Assembly (NCBI GenBank): GCA_015039365.1
Contig: WION01000360.1
Coordinates: 1 to 53,706 of the forward strand
Source of the DNA: Amanita rubescens
Lineage: Eukaryota > Basidiomycota > Agaricomycetes > Agaricales > Amanitaceae
Reading direction: 5' to 3'
DNA length: 53,706 nt
This document shows positions 33,601 through 44,940 of this stretch, piece after piece. The notes under the pieces were generated by a model that saw nothing but the letters and a program-made list of their open reading frames with translations, made no database searches and was not told the origin of the DNA. The position numbers and the translations under genes are program-made. Position 1 is the first letter of the stretch, and every line of letters starts with the position of its first letter.

Positions 33601-35345
33601 TCAAGTTCCACAAACCTTTCCCTTCGATGATGACTCTTGCTCTGCCAGCTCTTGAACCCCCTCGCCATCATCAGCCTCCACGTCTGGATGAAAGTCCTTA
33701 TAAGTCAGAATGTTATCTATGAATATTGACTTTGCATACCATATACTGAACCCCTTTCACCGCAGGATCACACCTCAGCCCATGCGATGGGTACACTGTT
33801 CTTTTTCGTTGGGAAGAATAGCTCACCAGTCCAGTCGTTTGCAACTGACGAGGCTGCTGTACTTTCTTGTCCAATGAATACTACTTTCCATGTAATATCC
33901 CGCAATCGATGGGGCAAGTGTTCTCGTACTTTCTTCATGCCGTCAATCAGTGAACCGTGTATAGAACTTATCGTTAGTTAAAACACATGGATATCCTTTT
34001 CAAGCACAAGCGCGCTGTCGATCCCAGGGGCACCCTTGGGTGCAACCCAAAAAAAGGGAGGCACCCCAGTAGTCAAAGCTCTCCACGTTGAGGGAATGAC
34101 CTTAGACGATTCTGTTAACCGGATGACATTGGGACGTTTCTTAGGCTGCATCCATTCGCACTGTACGGGTCTTCCAGCTGCAAAGTAACTGTGGAACAGA
34201 TGTTCATAAATGTACCCAGCGGCTGAACGTGTCTCGCTGTGTTGACTCAGTGCTCGGAAGAACTTCAGCCTGACATTGTTGTCAGACTCTCGAAGAGCTT
34301 CTCCTAAGACCTGGCAAATGGTTTCTGTTGGCACAAAGGCGCGGGGAATAGTGCGATCGACCTCGGACTCCCGGGAGATAGACGGCCGGCAAAAGTAAAA
34401 TTTCGATGGCGACAGGGCATTCTGCTCTATCGCCAATAGCATGTCCTCGCTTCTTTTCACGGCCACTGGGGCTTCAGCTCTGTACGCGCACTCAATCTCT
34501 ATATCCGTATCACCTGCTTCAATGAAACCCAGTAGGGTTCGTGGATCACAGCCCCACTTTTTACTCAAAGACGTCATACGATTGACATCAAGATTCAGCA
34601 GATTGCTGGTAATTATATCAACCCCAACCTATGGAAAGAGTGCGAGTCACTTACGCAAGGATTTCAATCTCATTCAGAGTCCAAAGATCCATAATGTAGC
34701 ATGAAGCACGAGCCTCCTTGCTCCAACTCTTCCACCGGTCTTCCTTCGGCGATGTTGCTTGGATTACACGGACCTTGCCAGGTCTAGACAGAAAGATGGC
34801 ACTGGGACTTCTCATTTGGTAGTTCGAGTCCGAAAGGGCCCACATGAAGTCGAACAAGTTATTAATGGGTGGTAGCATACCATCAATAGAGTGAGTAGTG
34901 AATCCTGATTCTTGAAAGAGTGCGTAAAATGGCCTGTCATCCGGAAAATCCAGTGCAACTGGACGCCTCTCCCCGAGAGATACGACAAGCACATAGATAA
35001 GAAAAAGGGTTTTTCCTGGCAGAAGGTATGACGTCCAACTCCCCAGGTGTGGCAAACAAACCTACCTATGCCGGGTTGTCCTGTGACATAAGCCCCTCGA
35101 TGGTACCTAGGTCCCTTCAATGCCTGCAGCGCGTCGCGATACTCTTGTCGAACAAATATTTTATCAGAATATGTGACGGCGGTGGGAAAGAGCCTCTGAA
35201 AGGCCTCGAGATATCTGCCAAGGTTGATATATTCGATATTCAAGTCAGGGTCCGTGAACAGCACGCTGTTGGATCTACCCCAAACTGCGTGAGTAAACTC
35301 GTGCAGTTGGCCATAGAAGTATTCCAATGTAGGTTCAGTGCTCAT
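33601..35345 (-). pseudogene. Crinkler/RHS-like P-loop NTPase with C-terminal nuclease-like domain, in-frame stop
   Basis: Resembles the basidiomycete Crinkler/RHS family, in which a P-loop NTPase precedes a restriction-endonuclease-fold domain. The start codon opens MSTEPTLEYFYGQL. The Walker A GQPGIGKT spans a clean intron near 35019-35066. Then come LIYVLVVSLGERRPVALDF, RVIQATSPKEDRWKSW and DLWTLNEIEILANLLNLD, and a C-terminal domain with PPFFWVAPKGAPGIDSALV. After EKDIHVF a TAA (33978-33980) interrupts. The same frame then stays open and conserved-looking for 69 more codons (HGSLIDGMKKVREHLPHRLR, KVVFIGQESTA, ELFFPTKKNSVPIAWAE), and a probable last exon ends near 33601. The stop stands where family members have Gln (CAA to TAA would be one substitution). 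It could be a real nonsense mutation or an assembly error. The family call rests on motif memory. Confidence 0.6.
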
Positions 35346-35797
35346 GATCCCAAAAGGTGAAGGGTTTTAGAAGTTGTCGCTTAGGATGTCTCGGACGTCT
35401 TCCACCTGGAGATCCCACAGTTTGAGCCTTTTATGGCTGGTTTAACATGAATATGACTCACTAGTAATGAGGCTGAATGTCGCTTTTTCTCGACACCGGC
35501 GTTAAATCTTCGCGTAATTTGTGGAATCCTGTCAAGAGCAACTTGAATAATAAAAGTTTGCTCGTAGCCCGCTGATGTAAACCATACCAATTTGGGAATC
35601 TGATCCATCGCTAAACAACGTAATGTGGGGACGTTGTGAATTAAACCGTTGGACGCGGACCTCTCTTGCTCATGAAAGAAATATACAGAATATTCTGAGA
35701 ATTCTGCATTATGTTGTCTTTGCGTAAACAAACACACATAAGGGCCCTATGAAAGCCAGCGCAAAAGGTATGAGCGACAGTCGAATTTCTCAATTCT
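35346..35797. other. Intergenic between divergent genes
   Basis: No gene is supported. It separates the start of the NTPase gene (minus) from the start of the mitochondrial carrier (plus). Confidence 0.5.
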
Positions 35798-37164
35798 ATG
35801 CTCATGGACGCGGGCGTGGGCAATCACCAGGCTGGCCTCCACCGTTGACTTTATCGCTGGCACGCTCTCCGTGAGAGCACTGACAGCTACCATTTATAGA
35901 TGTTCAAATGATTACTGCCAGGGAATCGCTGGTCTCATAGTAGGACATCCATTCGATACCAGTAAGCATCAGAACTTTTCGCCTTAATCATCTTTTCACT
36001 CAAATGAAAACGCAGTCCAAGTCCGCTTTCAGAGCCCGACAATCGCCGGGAAATATTCTTCTACTCTTCATGCCTTTGTGTCTATCGTCCACGAAGAGCG
36101 TTTGGCTGTTCTATTCAAGGGAATCACGTCACCCTTGGTACGCCGTTTCAAATTTCAACCACTATCGGGGGTGCGCTGACAAAGTAGCCAATGCATAGAT
36201 TACAGCAGCGCTTTTGAACGGCCTCATATTTTCCTCGTATCACTTCTTCCTCAAGGTTCAACGCGAGAATATCGATGCAATACCCGACACCGATGGAGCT
36301 TATCAAGATCCGACAACAAGACCAGCTCGTTCGCACCTCCGCCAGCCAAATCGCGCTCAAAATTTTCAAAGAATCCGGCATTCCGGGACTTTATCGTGGA
36401 ATGACAGTCACGATTCTTAGAGATATTGGATACGCAGCCTACTTTGTCGGAGTACATCTTTCAAACCCGAAAACTCGTCGCCACCTTTGAGCTAATCGAT
36501 ACCAGTACGAAGGTACTTTACGCTTTTTCCCGGGATCTACCGCGAGACTGGTACGCTACCTTGGTAGCTGGCGGTGTAGCAGGGATAGGTAAGCTTACTT
36601 CGAGAGCAAAAAACTCTTACATATATGCGCTCGTTTAGTCGGCTGGACGGCAATGTTCCCTCTGGGTGTAGTCAAGACAAGAATGCAAGGATCGGCTGGG
36701 GCATATCACGTCTTGCAGACACACGAACTAGAAGCGACTATGCCCCAATCTCCTTCCTTGGCACAACAGCCCCTTCTGAACACGATGGGGGCAATAGAGC
36801 CTGATCCATACCGTAGTGTGGCCTTGACCATCAGCAACTCCTATAGAGCAGAAGGCTTTAGAGAGCTGGCCCCAACCATCATCTGGTGAGAGTGCTATTC
36901 CAGATTCGCGCATGAGACGAAATCTATTTGAGGTTTCATCAAATTTCACGTGTGCTCGAGCCTAGTTCTATCTTTCTCCAGCCTCTCTCTCGCATAGATT
37001 AATTCAGCCGGCTAATTGAATGACGCAGCGCTATACTTGTCAACATGGTCACATTTGCCACGTTCGAGATGATGACGGCCTCTTTTTTTTATTTTCAATC
37101 AATCCGCTGGTGTCTAGAGCGGTGTAGACTTGGGTTCCCCAATGCCCTTACTTTTATTTTTTAA
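35798..37164 (+). pseudogene. Mitochondrial carrier (SLC25) with internal gap
   Basis: Inner-membrane solute carriers have three repeats, each with a Px[DE]xx[KR] signature. Here the first repeat reads STVDFIAGTLS, GIAGLIVGHPFDTIQVRFQS (K replaced by Q) and VFLFKGIT-type matrix residues near LFKGITSPL. The second reads PTPMELIKIRQQ and GIPGLYRGMTVTILRDIGYAAYF. The third reads VAGGVAGIVGWTAMFPLGVVKTRMQG and a final helix LVNMVTFATFEMM. Between helix 2 (ending FLKVQRENIDAI) and PTPMELIK about 20-25 residues of helix 3 are absent and the frame shifts by one. So the copy is broken, or the assembly has lost bases at about 36270-36290. Further one-base excesses are needed at about 35831-35839 and 36523-36534. 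The substrate cannot be read from the sequence. Confidence 0.65.
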
Positions 37165-37668
37165 TCACCCTGCACTTTTTAACATGACTCTCTTGATCCA
37201 TGGGCGAAACCTATCATGCCATCTAGTACCCAACAGACTCTGAAGCTTATCTGCCAGTACCGCCAGAGTCGATGAAATGGACCGCCGTGTCTTCAGAAGT
37301 GGCAGCTGCGGGTTGAGTAATGAGAATAGAACGACGACGAGCCTGGCAAAGCATCGTGCCCCATCCTCTAGCCTCTACCCTCGGGCGCAACCGGAATTCG
37401 TGAGCTCGCTCCGGAGTCCGCTTACAGGACGAATTCCAAATGCTACTTCTAAGGTTGTAGGTGGGTCGAATGGGTCGACCTGGCGAGGAAGATGAAAGTC
37501 AAAACAAAACGCTTGATCCCTGATCGGGTGGGCATGCCCTCAATTAGATGATTTGAACTTCCCTCGCATCCAATTTATCGCGAATCGAATAAATGCGTGG
37601 CATGGTTAATTTCAACTAACTTGGATTAAAAACCGTCAAGATACTTCAATACATAGATAAAGCTAGAT
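37165..37668. other. Intergenic
   Basis: Lies between the 3' ends of the carrier (plus) and the small secreted protein gene (minus). A 72-codon ORF at 37277-37495 has no recognisable feature. Confidence 0.5.
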
Positions 37669-38349
37669 TCAGAGGTGTTTTTTGAACCACACCTTAGCCT
37701 TGCCAAACAAGGCAACCAACCCATTCTGGCCCTGGCCCTTTCCGGGTTTCGGGATATTGGGGTTAAAGAAATTCTTTGGATCACCGCATATCTGAAAAAA
37801 GTTGTCCTTCCAATAGTCGTCGGACACGGAAACAATTTGGATCTCCCTCGGTTTTGCCACCTGTACAAAGTCAAGTGTGTGTGTAAGAGATGTCTACACG
37901 TTCAAATGGTATACTACTGACCGCTGGCCCTGCTTGTACCCAAATGGCACCGGTAGCCAGATCCGCGCCGGGTGCTGTTACAGGATCCAAATCTTGGCTG
38001 ACGGCTGATATTGTGGCCCCGCTGCTATAATGTATTTCAACCTTCATTGCAGATTCATAGGTGGACCATATAAGCTGCGTTATCTTTGTAGGCACCTGCG
38101 AAGGGTGTGAGATGACTGCCGACATGGATCCAAAATACCGATATATACCTTCGACGCTGACTGTCAAGAACAGTGTCAGACGGTGTTTTTAGTAAAATAA
38201 AAAGTACCGACCGATGGTTTCCAGACGCCACCGTCCTCTGATAACAATTTCTTCCAATCTAGGAACGCCTGGTCTCGCGATACGTAGGCTGGCGCCGCGA
38301 ATGAAAAAGTGATAAACAACGAAAAGAATATTATGTATGAGAACAACAT
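37669..38349 (-). CDS. Small secreted protein, uncharacterised
   Basis: Four exons with standard splice sites keep one frame. The N-terminus MLFSYIIFFSLFITFSFAAP is a strong signal peptide; the Met at codon 34 of the longer frame is therefore the start. The mature part of about 135 residues includes DQAFLDWKKLLSEDGGVWKP, ITQLIWSTYESAMKVEIHY, VTAPGADLATGAIWVQAGP and a basic, Asn/Pro/Gly-rich end (NFFNPNIPKPGKGQGQNG, then VWFKKHL). There are no cysteine pairs of the usual effector kind, and no known enzyme motif. The beta-rich pattern suggests a compact extracellular domain. Lineage-specific secreted protein is the best description. Confidence 0.65.
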
Positions 38350-40618
38350 GTTTGAGAATGCGTCAGCCGGCGTTTGATCTGGCACGGAGAAAAAAAGGGA
38401 ATGTGCAGTAATGGAGACCAGCTCTGGTGTGTGGTTTGAAGTTAGCACCTTTTATACGTTCGATGCTAATGTTGGCAATCACGACACCTGATAGGAGACT
38501 TGAGAAATATCAGGGAATGATGGTTGTATTGGATCAGATCATCCAGACACTGGAATTTTGAAGGGGCAGAGAAGTTGCTGTTGGATGCAATGAAGGCTAG
38601 GGCTGCAGCTGGCTGCACACCGTACCCGTGCCGTTGCCACTCTACGTGACCATCCAAACTACGGCCGTCAACGGGATTAGACGGCATGGACGGGAATGTC
38701 CGAACAAATTTTATTTCTTTTGATGATGGCAAAAATACTTATTGATTGTCCATCTCCTGAGCTGATGCCGCTGAACACCATGTGCATGCCGGCCGTGCTT
38801 TTTATTTGGTGATGATGTCAAGCCTGGGATCGCACTCAGACTAGCTCGGCCATTGACAACTCAAGAAATGGACGGAACAATTGGAAAGAAATTACTAGAT
38901 CGCTCCAACTTGAACGCACTGTCCGCCGAGGAAGTAGCTGGCAATGTGGTCCTAGATCAGGTTGATTTGTCATGTCGATGGGGGACACAGTCAAGCTTGA
39001 GTTACTGTCTCGGTCTCACCATTGGTTATGACTAAGAATTGTTCATCGAAGCTCAACGCGAGCAGCCGCTGCTATTGCTGCAGAAAAGCTTGATGAATTT
39101 GGTAAGTAATTTCATTCCATCGTATTTCCGGCACATTGTACAGCACCACTAAGCGCAAGCGAGCAACTAAGTCTACCCACAACGATCAGGCAGATATTGA
39201 TGTAGATGACGGCGATTTTGCATCCGATACTTCTTCTAGTGTTGCCGCCGAGTCAGCTTAGCTCAGCCAAACGAGTAATGGCCTTCGCGTTGCTCTCCCC
39301 TCTCCTTTAGCCCGTGTGCTCTTGGAACTAATTTTCCTGCCATCCCATCATCGGTTGAGAGTCGTTCCTGGAAACTCTGCTTACAGTAGGTTGCTTACTG
39401 GGATCTACTGTCAGTCTATCAAAGGTCACCTGCTGCCTGCCACCTGCACCTGTGATCTCATCAACGTGCGTGCTAGTTGTGTCCTCTGCCACGGAAAAGG
39501 GTAAACCCTACCCCACCTAGCATTTGTTTCGTTCCTCTGCCGCCCAAAAGGTTCGTAAATCCCTCGCTGATTTGTAAACTGTTTCGTTATCTAACAGACT
39601 CGGAATCTGCACGCTCCGGCTTCGTCGCCCGCTGCACACACCGCGCGCACACTTTCACCTGCTATCACCTGGTGCTGCCATTCGCACCTCATCTGCATGC
39701 TCCAACCGTCCACCCACTGCGCACACCTGCTAGTTGTGTTCTCGAGACAGAACCGACCCTTCCCTCTCCTATGCGCAATACCCCCAACATCATACCCACA
39801 CGCTCCCCACGGTCTCCTCAATGACACCCAACCTTCGGAATGCGCAGGCGATCATGACTGAGGGACCGTAAGTTGCCATCAGGAAAACACTGGGGTCCGC
39901 TTTGGTCCACTTTGGCCTCTTCAGACAAGAGGTCAAAGCACTAAAGCGGTCAAAGAGGTGACCACTTTCCAAAACTATCCTCTGAAAGTGGTCAGAATTA
40001 CTTTCGGAGAGGGTGTGGCGCTTTCCAGAGAGATTTAGCTCCGGTGAGAGGGGGCATTTAGGTACACTAGTTAAAAATAGAACATAACTACATACAACAT
40101 TTATTTCTTGCAATAATGCGACTCGTACTAATACAAATATAGTTACCAAACAATACAGTGTGATGATTGGAGCGACATGCGGAAGGAAAGTCCCAGCGCG
40201 GTTACCGATGACGATGTTGAACTCGAGCGCGATTTCCGGCTTGGCATTGTTGTCCGTAATTGTTGTCCGTAAAGAAACTGGACTAGGTCATAACCGAGGG
40301 TGTGGGTTAACAGGGCACTTCAACCCGCCTGTGGGGCAACAGCCTGAAAAGGTATCTAGTACCTTAATCTCTAGCATAACTACCCTCACGCACAATTCGT
40401 ACTGTACATCGAGTCACTGGTCAATGGGCGTTAATCCACCAAGCTCAACTAAAACAAAAAATACTGTGTACGAATCCGGATATAGAATGACAGAAGAAAT
40501 GATACTAAAACAATGAAAATCACCGCTGAAATCATTTTCAGGTTATTCGTCAAAGTCAATACGGGAGAATTGAGCGACCGGTTCTCAACGTATTCCTATA
40601 TATAAGGTAAGTTTAGCG
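38350..40618. other. Gene-poor region with possible transposon remnant
   Basis: No complete gene is supported over 2.27 kb. Around 39050-39261 (plus) broken frames read AAAAIAAEKLDEF, then TKRKRATKSTHNDQADIDVD and DDGDFASDTSSSVAAESA before a stop. This Lys-rich then Asp-rich pattern looks like the disordered N-terminus of a transposon-encoded or similar multicopy protein. C/T-rich sequence follows at 39280-39800. A cluster of short inverted repeats lies at 39896-39990. Confidence 0.4.
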
Positions 40619-41801
40619 TTAACGGCGGTGACGGAAGCGTACAGTCAGTGCATCCACGACCTGGCTAGCAGTCGGTCTAACTGCCGGATCTTCGTTCCAA
40701 CACCGTTGGAGTAACTCTGAAAACCACTGATGATTGTTGATTTCTTCTGGCACGTCCGGTCTGCGACCTTCTGATATCATACGTGCAACAGCCATATCCG
40801 ACCTTCTTGATGTGAAAGGAACATCCCCCGTGAAAATCTGAAAAGATAGCTTCGTGTTTCAACGATTGAAGATGAATTTTGAGTAGGTTAATACCTCAAT
40901 GACAGTCATAGCAAACGCAAATATGTCAGTGGCTGTAGTGAAGTGGGGTCCGTCATCTTCGTCATCGCCCAACGATAGCTCGGGTGCCATCCACCTAACT
41001 GGGCCTGCGGGTTTGGTGGTAGTGAAGTTACTGCGATCAATAACATGGCGAAGCTCGTAATCGGAGAGTACAGCGTGTCTGTCATCATCTACGAATATAT
41101 TTACCTGTCACGCAATTCCGTGTAAGCGCAGGATCCTAACGAACATGTAACACACATACACCGCGTAGGTCTCCGTGTACTATAGGCTGTTCCTGTGAAT
41201 GTAAATATTCGAGCCCTTGCGCGATATCCCGAACCTATCCACAAAGCTACCGTCAGTATTGAATTGCAAGCGCAAGGTATCATGATAGTAACCAGAAGAA
41301 GCCGGTCGTCGAACGACGGGCTTTCATTATTCAGATATCGTATTATATTGCCTTTGGCGTAATACTTTATGACAAGCGCCGGCAGCGGCGGCTGTTTGGT
41401 GTACCCATAACATTTCGCGACATTTTTGTGGTCAAGGGTGACCCAACGACCTACACATCGTTCCAGTGTCTATCGAAAGCGTCATGGATAAACGTGTTAC
41501 ACCAACTTCCAGCACGCACGGAACCAAAACGATCAATGTACTCCTTATCACGAAGATGACTCCCTCGGAATGCCTTGACGGCGACGACCTCGGGCAAGCC
41601 TAAGTAAGTCACTAAGATTATCCCCAGCAACATTAGTAAGATATAAAAACCTTGCACTTCGTGGTTCGCAGTGTAGAAGTCGGAGAACTCTCCAACGCCC
41701 AGAGGTTCACCACTTCTGAATCGAAGTCTCCCTGTTAAATCCTCAAGCAGGTTTAGCACGAGATAAGAAAGATGATAAATGGGACACACAAGCTCGGGCA
41801 T
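40619..41801 (-). CDS. TKL-like protein kinase homologue K3 with DYE in place of DFG
   Basis: Intact frame through six short introns. Order: LGVGEFSDFYTAN (glycine loop missing its last Gly), VVAVKAFRGSHLRDKEYI (beta-3 Lys kept), RWVTLDHKNVAKCYGYTK, LPALVIKYYAKGNIIRYL, AQGLEYLHSQEQPIVHGDLR (HGD catalytic loop), NIFVDDDRHAVLSDYELR (codons GAT TAC GAG where DFG is expected) and GPVRWMAPELSLGDDEDDGP with a short acidic insert. Then TDIFAFAMTVIE, IFTGDVPFTSRRSDMAV and a C-lobe ending RPTASQVVDALTVRFRHRR. It is closest to K1 at 12.3 kb, sharing most intron positions and the unusual C-terminus. The Glu in place of the DFG glycine in both intact copies implies it was fixed before duplication. Whether it binds ATP cannot be judged here. 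Confidence 0.82.
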
Positions 41802-42302
41802 TTCAGAGCCAGGTCAAATCTGGGTGGGTCTCCCCGAGGCCAGCCCCCTTTTAAATGCTTGTGGGCGTCTAGTCTGCAAAGTCTAAAATGCTGTTAGTAG
41901 TATGTCGAAGTTTGGTTAGAATACAAGGGAGATCCGACACCTGACTTTTTTCTGTACGCGTTTTTCCATTGCTGTGAGTTGATAAAGTTTGAGTGATAGT
42001 GCATGTGATGGACTTCGCTGAGAAACTAAGTATGGCAGTCGTGAACACTCCTGATATAGAAAGAGGTGACGGTATTATAGCGTTGTTTAGTATTGCATGC
42101 TGACAACAGGATCTAATGATTCACTGACCCTTGCATACAAAGTTGCCTTTATCGTTGACGATACGGGTCGATGGAATCTCCGTGAATCTCCTTTCTACGG
42201 ATATCACCGTCTTCTTACTATGGCAGCTGTGGTGGGAAAAGGGAGTGAATGAAACATTGACTAAACTGCCGGATGAAGAGACCTTGCTGTTGAACAACTG
42301 CC

Positions 42303-42358
42303 CTGTGCAAGACCTCGTGAAGCTGCAGGCCTGTGCAAGACCTCGTGAAGCTGCAGGC
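42303..42358. repeat. Exact 28-base tandem duplication
   Basis: The unit beginning CTGTGCAAGACC and ending GCTGCAGGC occurs twice without a mismatch (42303-42330 and 42331-42358), followed by a four-base partial third copy. Identity of the copies implies a recent slippage event or an assembly artefact. Confidence 0.95.
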
Positions 42359-42585
42359 CTGTATGCTACCGGCGATACCGGCTTGCCGGTGCCTCTCTTG
42401 GTGTGCGTTCCGCCAGGGTTTAGGATCCAGTGCACGAAGCCCATGTGGTAAGTACTAAGGACACCAGTTGCACCACAGATGCAAGACAAGATCTGCCCAT
42501 GTTTTACATCATCTTCAGTTTTGCGGGAGTTGCCGTCGATAACGCCATTAGAGTAGCGCGCGCTTGATCGAGAACTCAGAACACC

Positions 42586-42617
42586 AAAGAAAGAAAGAAA
42601 GAAAGAAAGAAAGAAAA
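42586..42617. repeat. AAAG microsatellite
   Basis: About eight uninterrupted copies of a GAAA/AAAG tetranucleotide downstream of the epsin gene. Confidence 0.95.
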
Positions 42618-42852
42618 CTTATTTCGCGCATTTACTGTATGAAAAAAGGGGGAAAACGCCGCAAAATTGGTATACTTTTAGGTGTTACACTCGTATCGTA
42701 AAGAGAGGAGAAATGAAGAATTCGAGATCGGAGTCGAGAGAGTCTAAGTTAGTGCCCAGTCTTGTCCTAACTATAATAAGTTCGGCGAGGCCGTGCCGTA
42801 AAGTAACAAGGACTAGTTGAAGAGAACAGCATGGAACGCGGAGCCGTGATTA

Positions 42853-44763
42853 TTAGATATCAAAGAAAGGCCTCTCGTTATTCTGCTGCTGCTGAGCGAA
42901 CGGGTTGTGGTGGGAACCTCCAGTTCGCTGAGCCAGGATGGCACGTCCGGCGTCAGTTTGGCCGTACCTGGAAGCCAAGAGTCAGAAACGCGCACTTCTC
43001 CATGCCCCAAAATCACGAACCTCAGTGTACCAATGTTACCGAAGGTATCTTGGCCATCATCGCGATTCGCAAACAGGTTTGCGAGATGTTGCTCATGTTC
43101 TGTGGCTTCTTTTCTTACTTGGACATTGACGGCAGGATGAGGACTCTGGCGAAGTTGAGATGAAGGTGTCGTGGAGGTCGACAATGTGGATAGATTAGAT
43201 GTGGAATGGGTGTCGTAAGTTCCGTGCAGATTAAATTGCGGTTGCTGTTTCTGAGTAGGTTGAGGGGATGGATTAAAGGACGATGGCGTTCCAGTTGGTT
43301 GGGGCGGAGCGAATGGGTTGTTTGACCTGCCAGAATCCGTCAGCTGGGATCCACAGGTAATCGTGTTAGTTACTGACCCAAATCCAGTGGGCTGTGCAGA
43401 AAGCTGTTGCGCTTGTAAAAATAGATTCTGGTGTTGCTGTTGTTGTAATTGTTGCTGTTGTAACTGTAGCTGCTGCAGTTGTTCTTGTTGTTGTTGCATC
43501 TGGAGCAACTGTTGCTGGCGTAACCATTCTTCCTGCTGCGCTTGTTGTTGTGCCTGCTGTTGTGCCTGCTGCTGTTGAAGGAGGAACGCTTGTTGTTGAC
43601 GCAGATACTCAGCCTATGACGTGGGTCAGGGTCACGAAGGTAGGCCTATCATTGTAACATACTTGAGCGGCTTCTTGTTCAGCTTGTTGTTGATACGGGT
43701 TGAACGACGTGAACTGAGTTTGGACAGCAGTGAATTGAGGCTGTATCTGCGTGAGCTGAGGCTGCAATCCGACTGCGTAGGGTGAAGGGTCTGAGAAGGG
43801 GAAAGAGTTTGATGTCGAAGTCGGCGAGCTACTATCAAAATGGTTGAGCCATGATTTCGACCAAGTTGATAACGGACTCACAGTTGATTTTGCTCGTCAA
43901 ACTAGGGCGGCAGCATTGGAACTATCCACGGCTTCTTTTCTACGTCTCTCCTCCTCCTCGCTGAGCTTGATGGCCCGTTCAACGTCTCTGTCCTCCGCCG
44001 CCCTCAGTTCTTCCGCTGCATGCGATTTCTTGCTTTCTTCAATAGCACGCTTCAGATCTTCTTCATCCCGGTTAGGTCTCTTACTCGCAAGAGAGCCAGA
44101 GGGAACGGCTCCATTTTGTCTATTTGCGTTCTCGTCATCTTCATATCCATGGTCGTTCTCTAGGCCGATGTCGCCACCACCACGAATCATCCGATCGCGC
44201 ATTTGCGCTCTCTGCCGCCGAGCCTCCCGCAGTCGTGACTCGTCCATCAAAAGCGCGGTGATGTCTTTCGCTTTTTGTCTGACGTTTGCACCTTGGTCTT
44301 TGCCGTCCTCATCGATGTACTGGAACTCTTTGAGCGTCTTGATTATGTACAAATTATCGCGGAAATAAATGACGAACATTCTCCGATCCCTGATGCAAGC
44401 AATAATCGAGTACTGTCAAGCTCTAAGTGAAAATCAGTACGTTCGCCAAGTATGACGAGAACTGGAGCACCTTGAATACATGTCGCCAATTCTTGCCCTT
44501 GTCATTCAGCCGCTTATCGAGCATTTCCATGATCTCAACAAAGTCAGTTCTGAATGTCAGAAAGCGGATCAGAGAGGGTGAGGTGATAGATAAGTTTGGT
44601 CACTCAACTGGTTGTACGTCAGCTGGGCGATTTCGTTCATTTGAGTTCCCGATGGGCCCCATGGGTCATTAGACGTGGCATCGCGGACCTTTGCCTGCGT
44701 ATCCGAGTAACCTTTGGTGTAGTTTTTTGCCACTCGAAGGGCACCTTTCCCGAAGTGCTGCAT
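42853..44763 (-). CDS. Epsin-type endocytic adaptor (ENTH domain)
   Basis: Binds phosphoinositides, ubiquitinated cargo and clathrin/EH-domain partners at endocytic sites (yeast Ent1/Ent2). ENTH domain: ALRVAKNYTKGYSDTQAKVR, TSNDPWGPSGTQMNEIAQLT, DFVEIMEMLDKRLNDKGKNW, SLTVLDYCLHQGSENV and LYIIKTLKEFQYIDEDGKDQ. Two ubiquitin-interacting motifs follow: EEDLKRAIEESKKS and DVERAIKLSEEEE. Then a Gln-rich region (MLQMQQQQEQLQQLQ and on), NPF motifs for EH domains (NNPFAPPQPTG, HHNPFAQQQQ), and a conserved end YGQTDAGRAILAQRTGG to ERPFFDI. A 52-base intron near 42990 joins the last exon. The frame breaks at 44375-44376, where one extra base separates GSEN from VIYFRDN. Confidence 0.92.
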
Positions 44764-44867
44764 CTGTAGAGAATAATAGTGAGACGCAGCTGCGGCTGTC
44801 GGTTGTAGTAATAGTATTTATTAGTCAGCATAAGACTGGTGATGCGAAGATGATTACAATTTACAAC

Positions 44868-44939
44868 ACACCGATGGTGAAGCGGTTATCATGCTTGCCT
44901 TCCAAGCAAGCGGCACGGGTTCGACTCCCGTTCGGTGTA
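44868..44939 (+). tRNA. tRNA-Gly (UCC anticodon)
   Basis: The 72-base sequence folds as a cloverleaf: acceptor ACACCGA with TCGGTGT, anticodon stem GCTTGC with GCAAGC around the loop CTTCCAA (anticodon TCC after U33), T arm ACGGG-TTCGACT-CCCGT, discriminator A. There is no intron. The A1-U72 first pair is less usual than G1-C72 for eukaryotic tRNA-Gly. It lies 105 bases upstream of the epsin start, in divergent orientation. Confidence 0.9.
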
Positions 44940-44940
44940 G

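Larger units (their letters stand above)
41802..42852. other. Intergenic
   Basis: Overlapping ORFs of 106 and 122 codons on opposite strands (about 42121-42489) have no recognisable motif, and their length is affected by the 28-base tandem duplication inside them. No gene is supported. Confidence 0.45.

Noticed and set aside
42990..43050. Apparent frameshift near the epsin C-terminus
   Set aside because: A 52-base GTTCGT...CCAG intron joins TLR to YGQTDAGRAIL in phase.
43318..43578. Plus-strand ORF extremely rich in Cys
   Set aside because: It is the antisense reading of the epsin Gln-rich tract; CAG/CAA codons read as TTG/CTG/TGC on the other strand.
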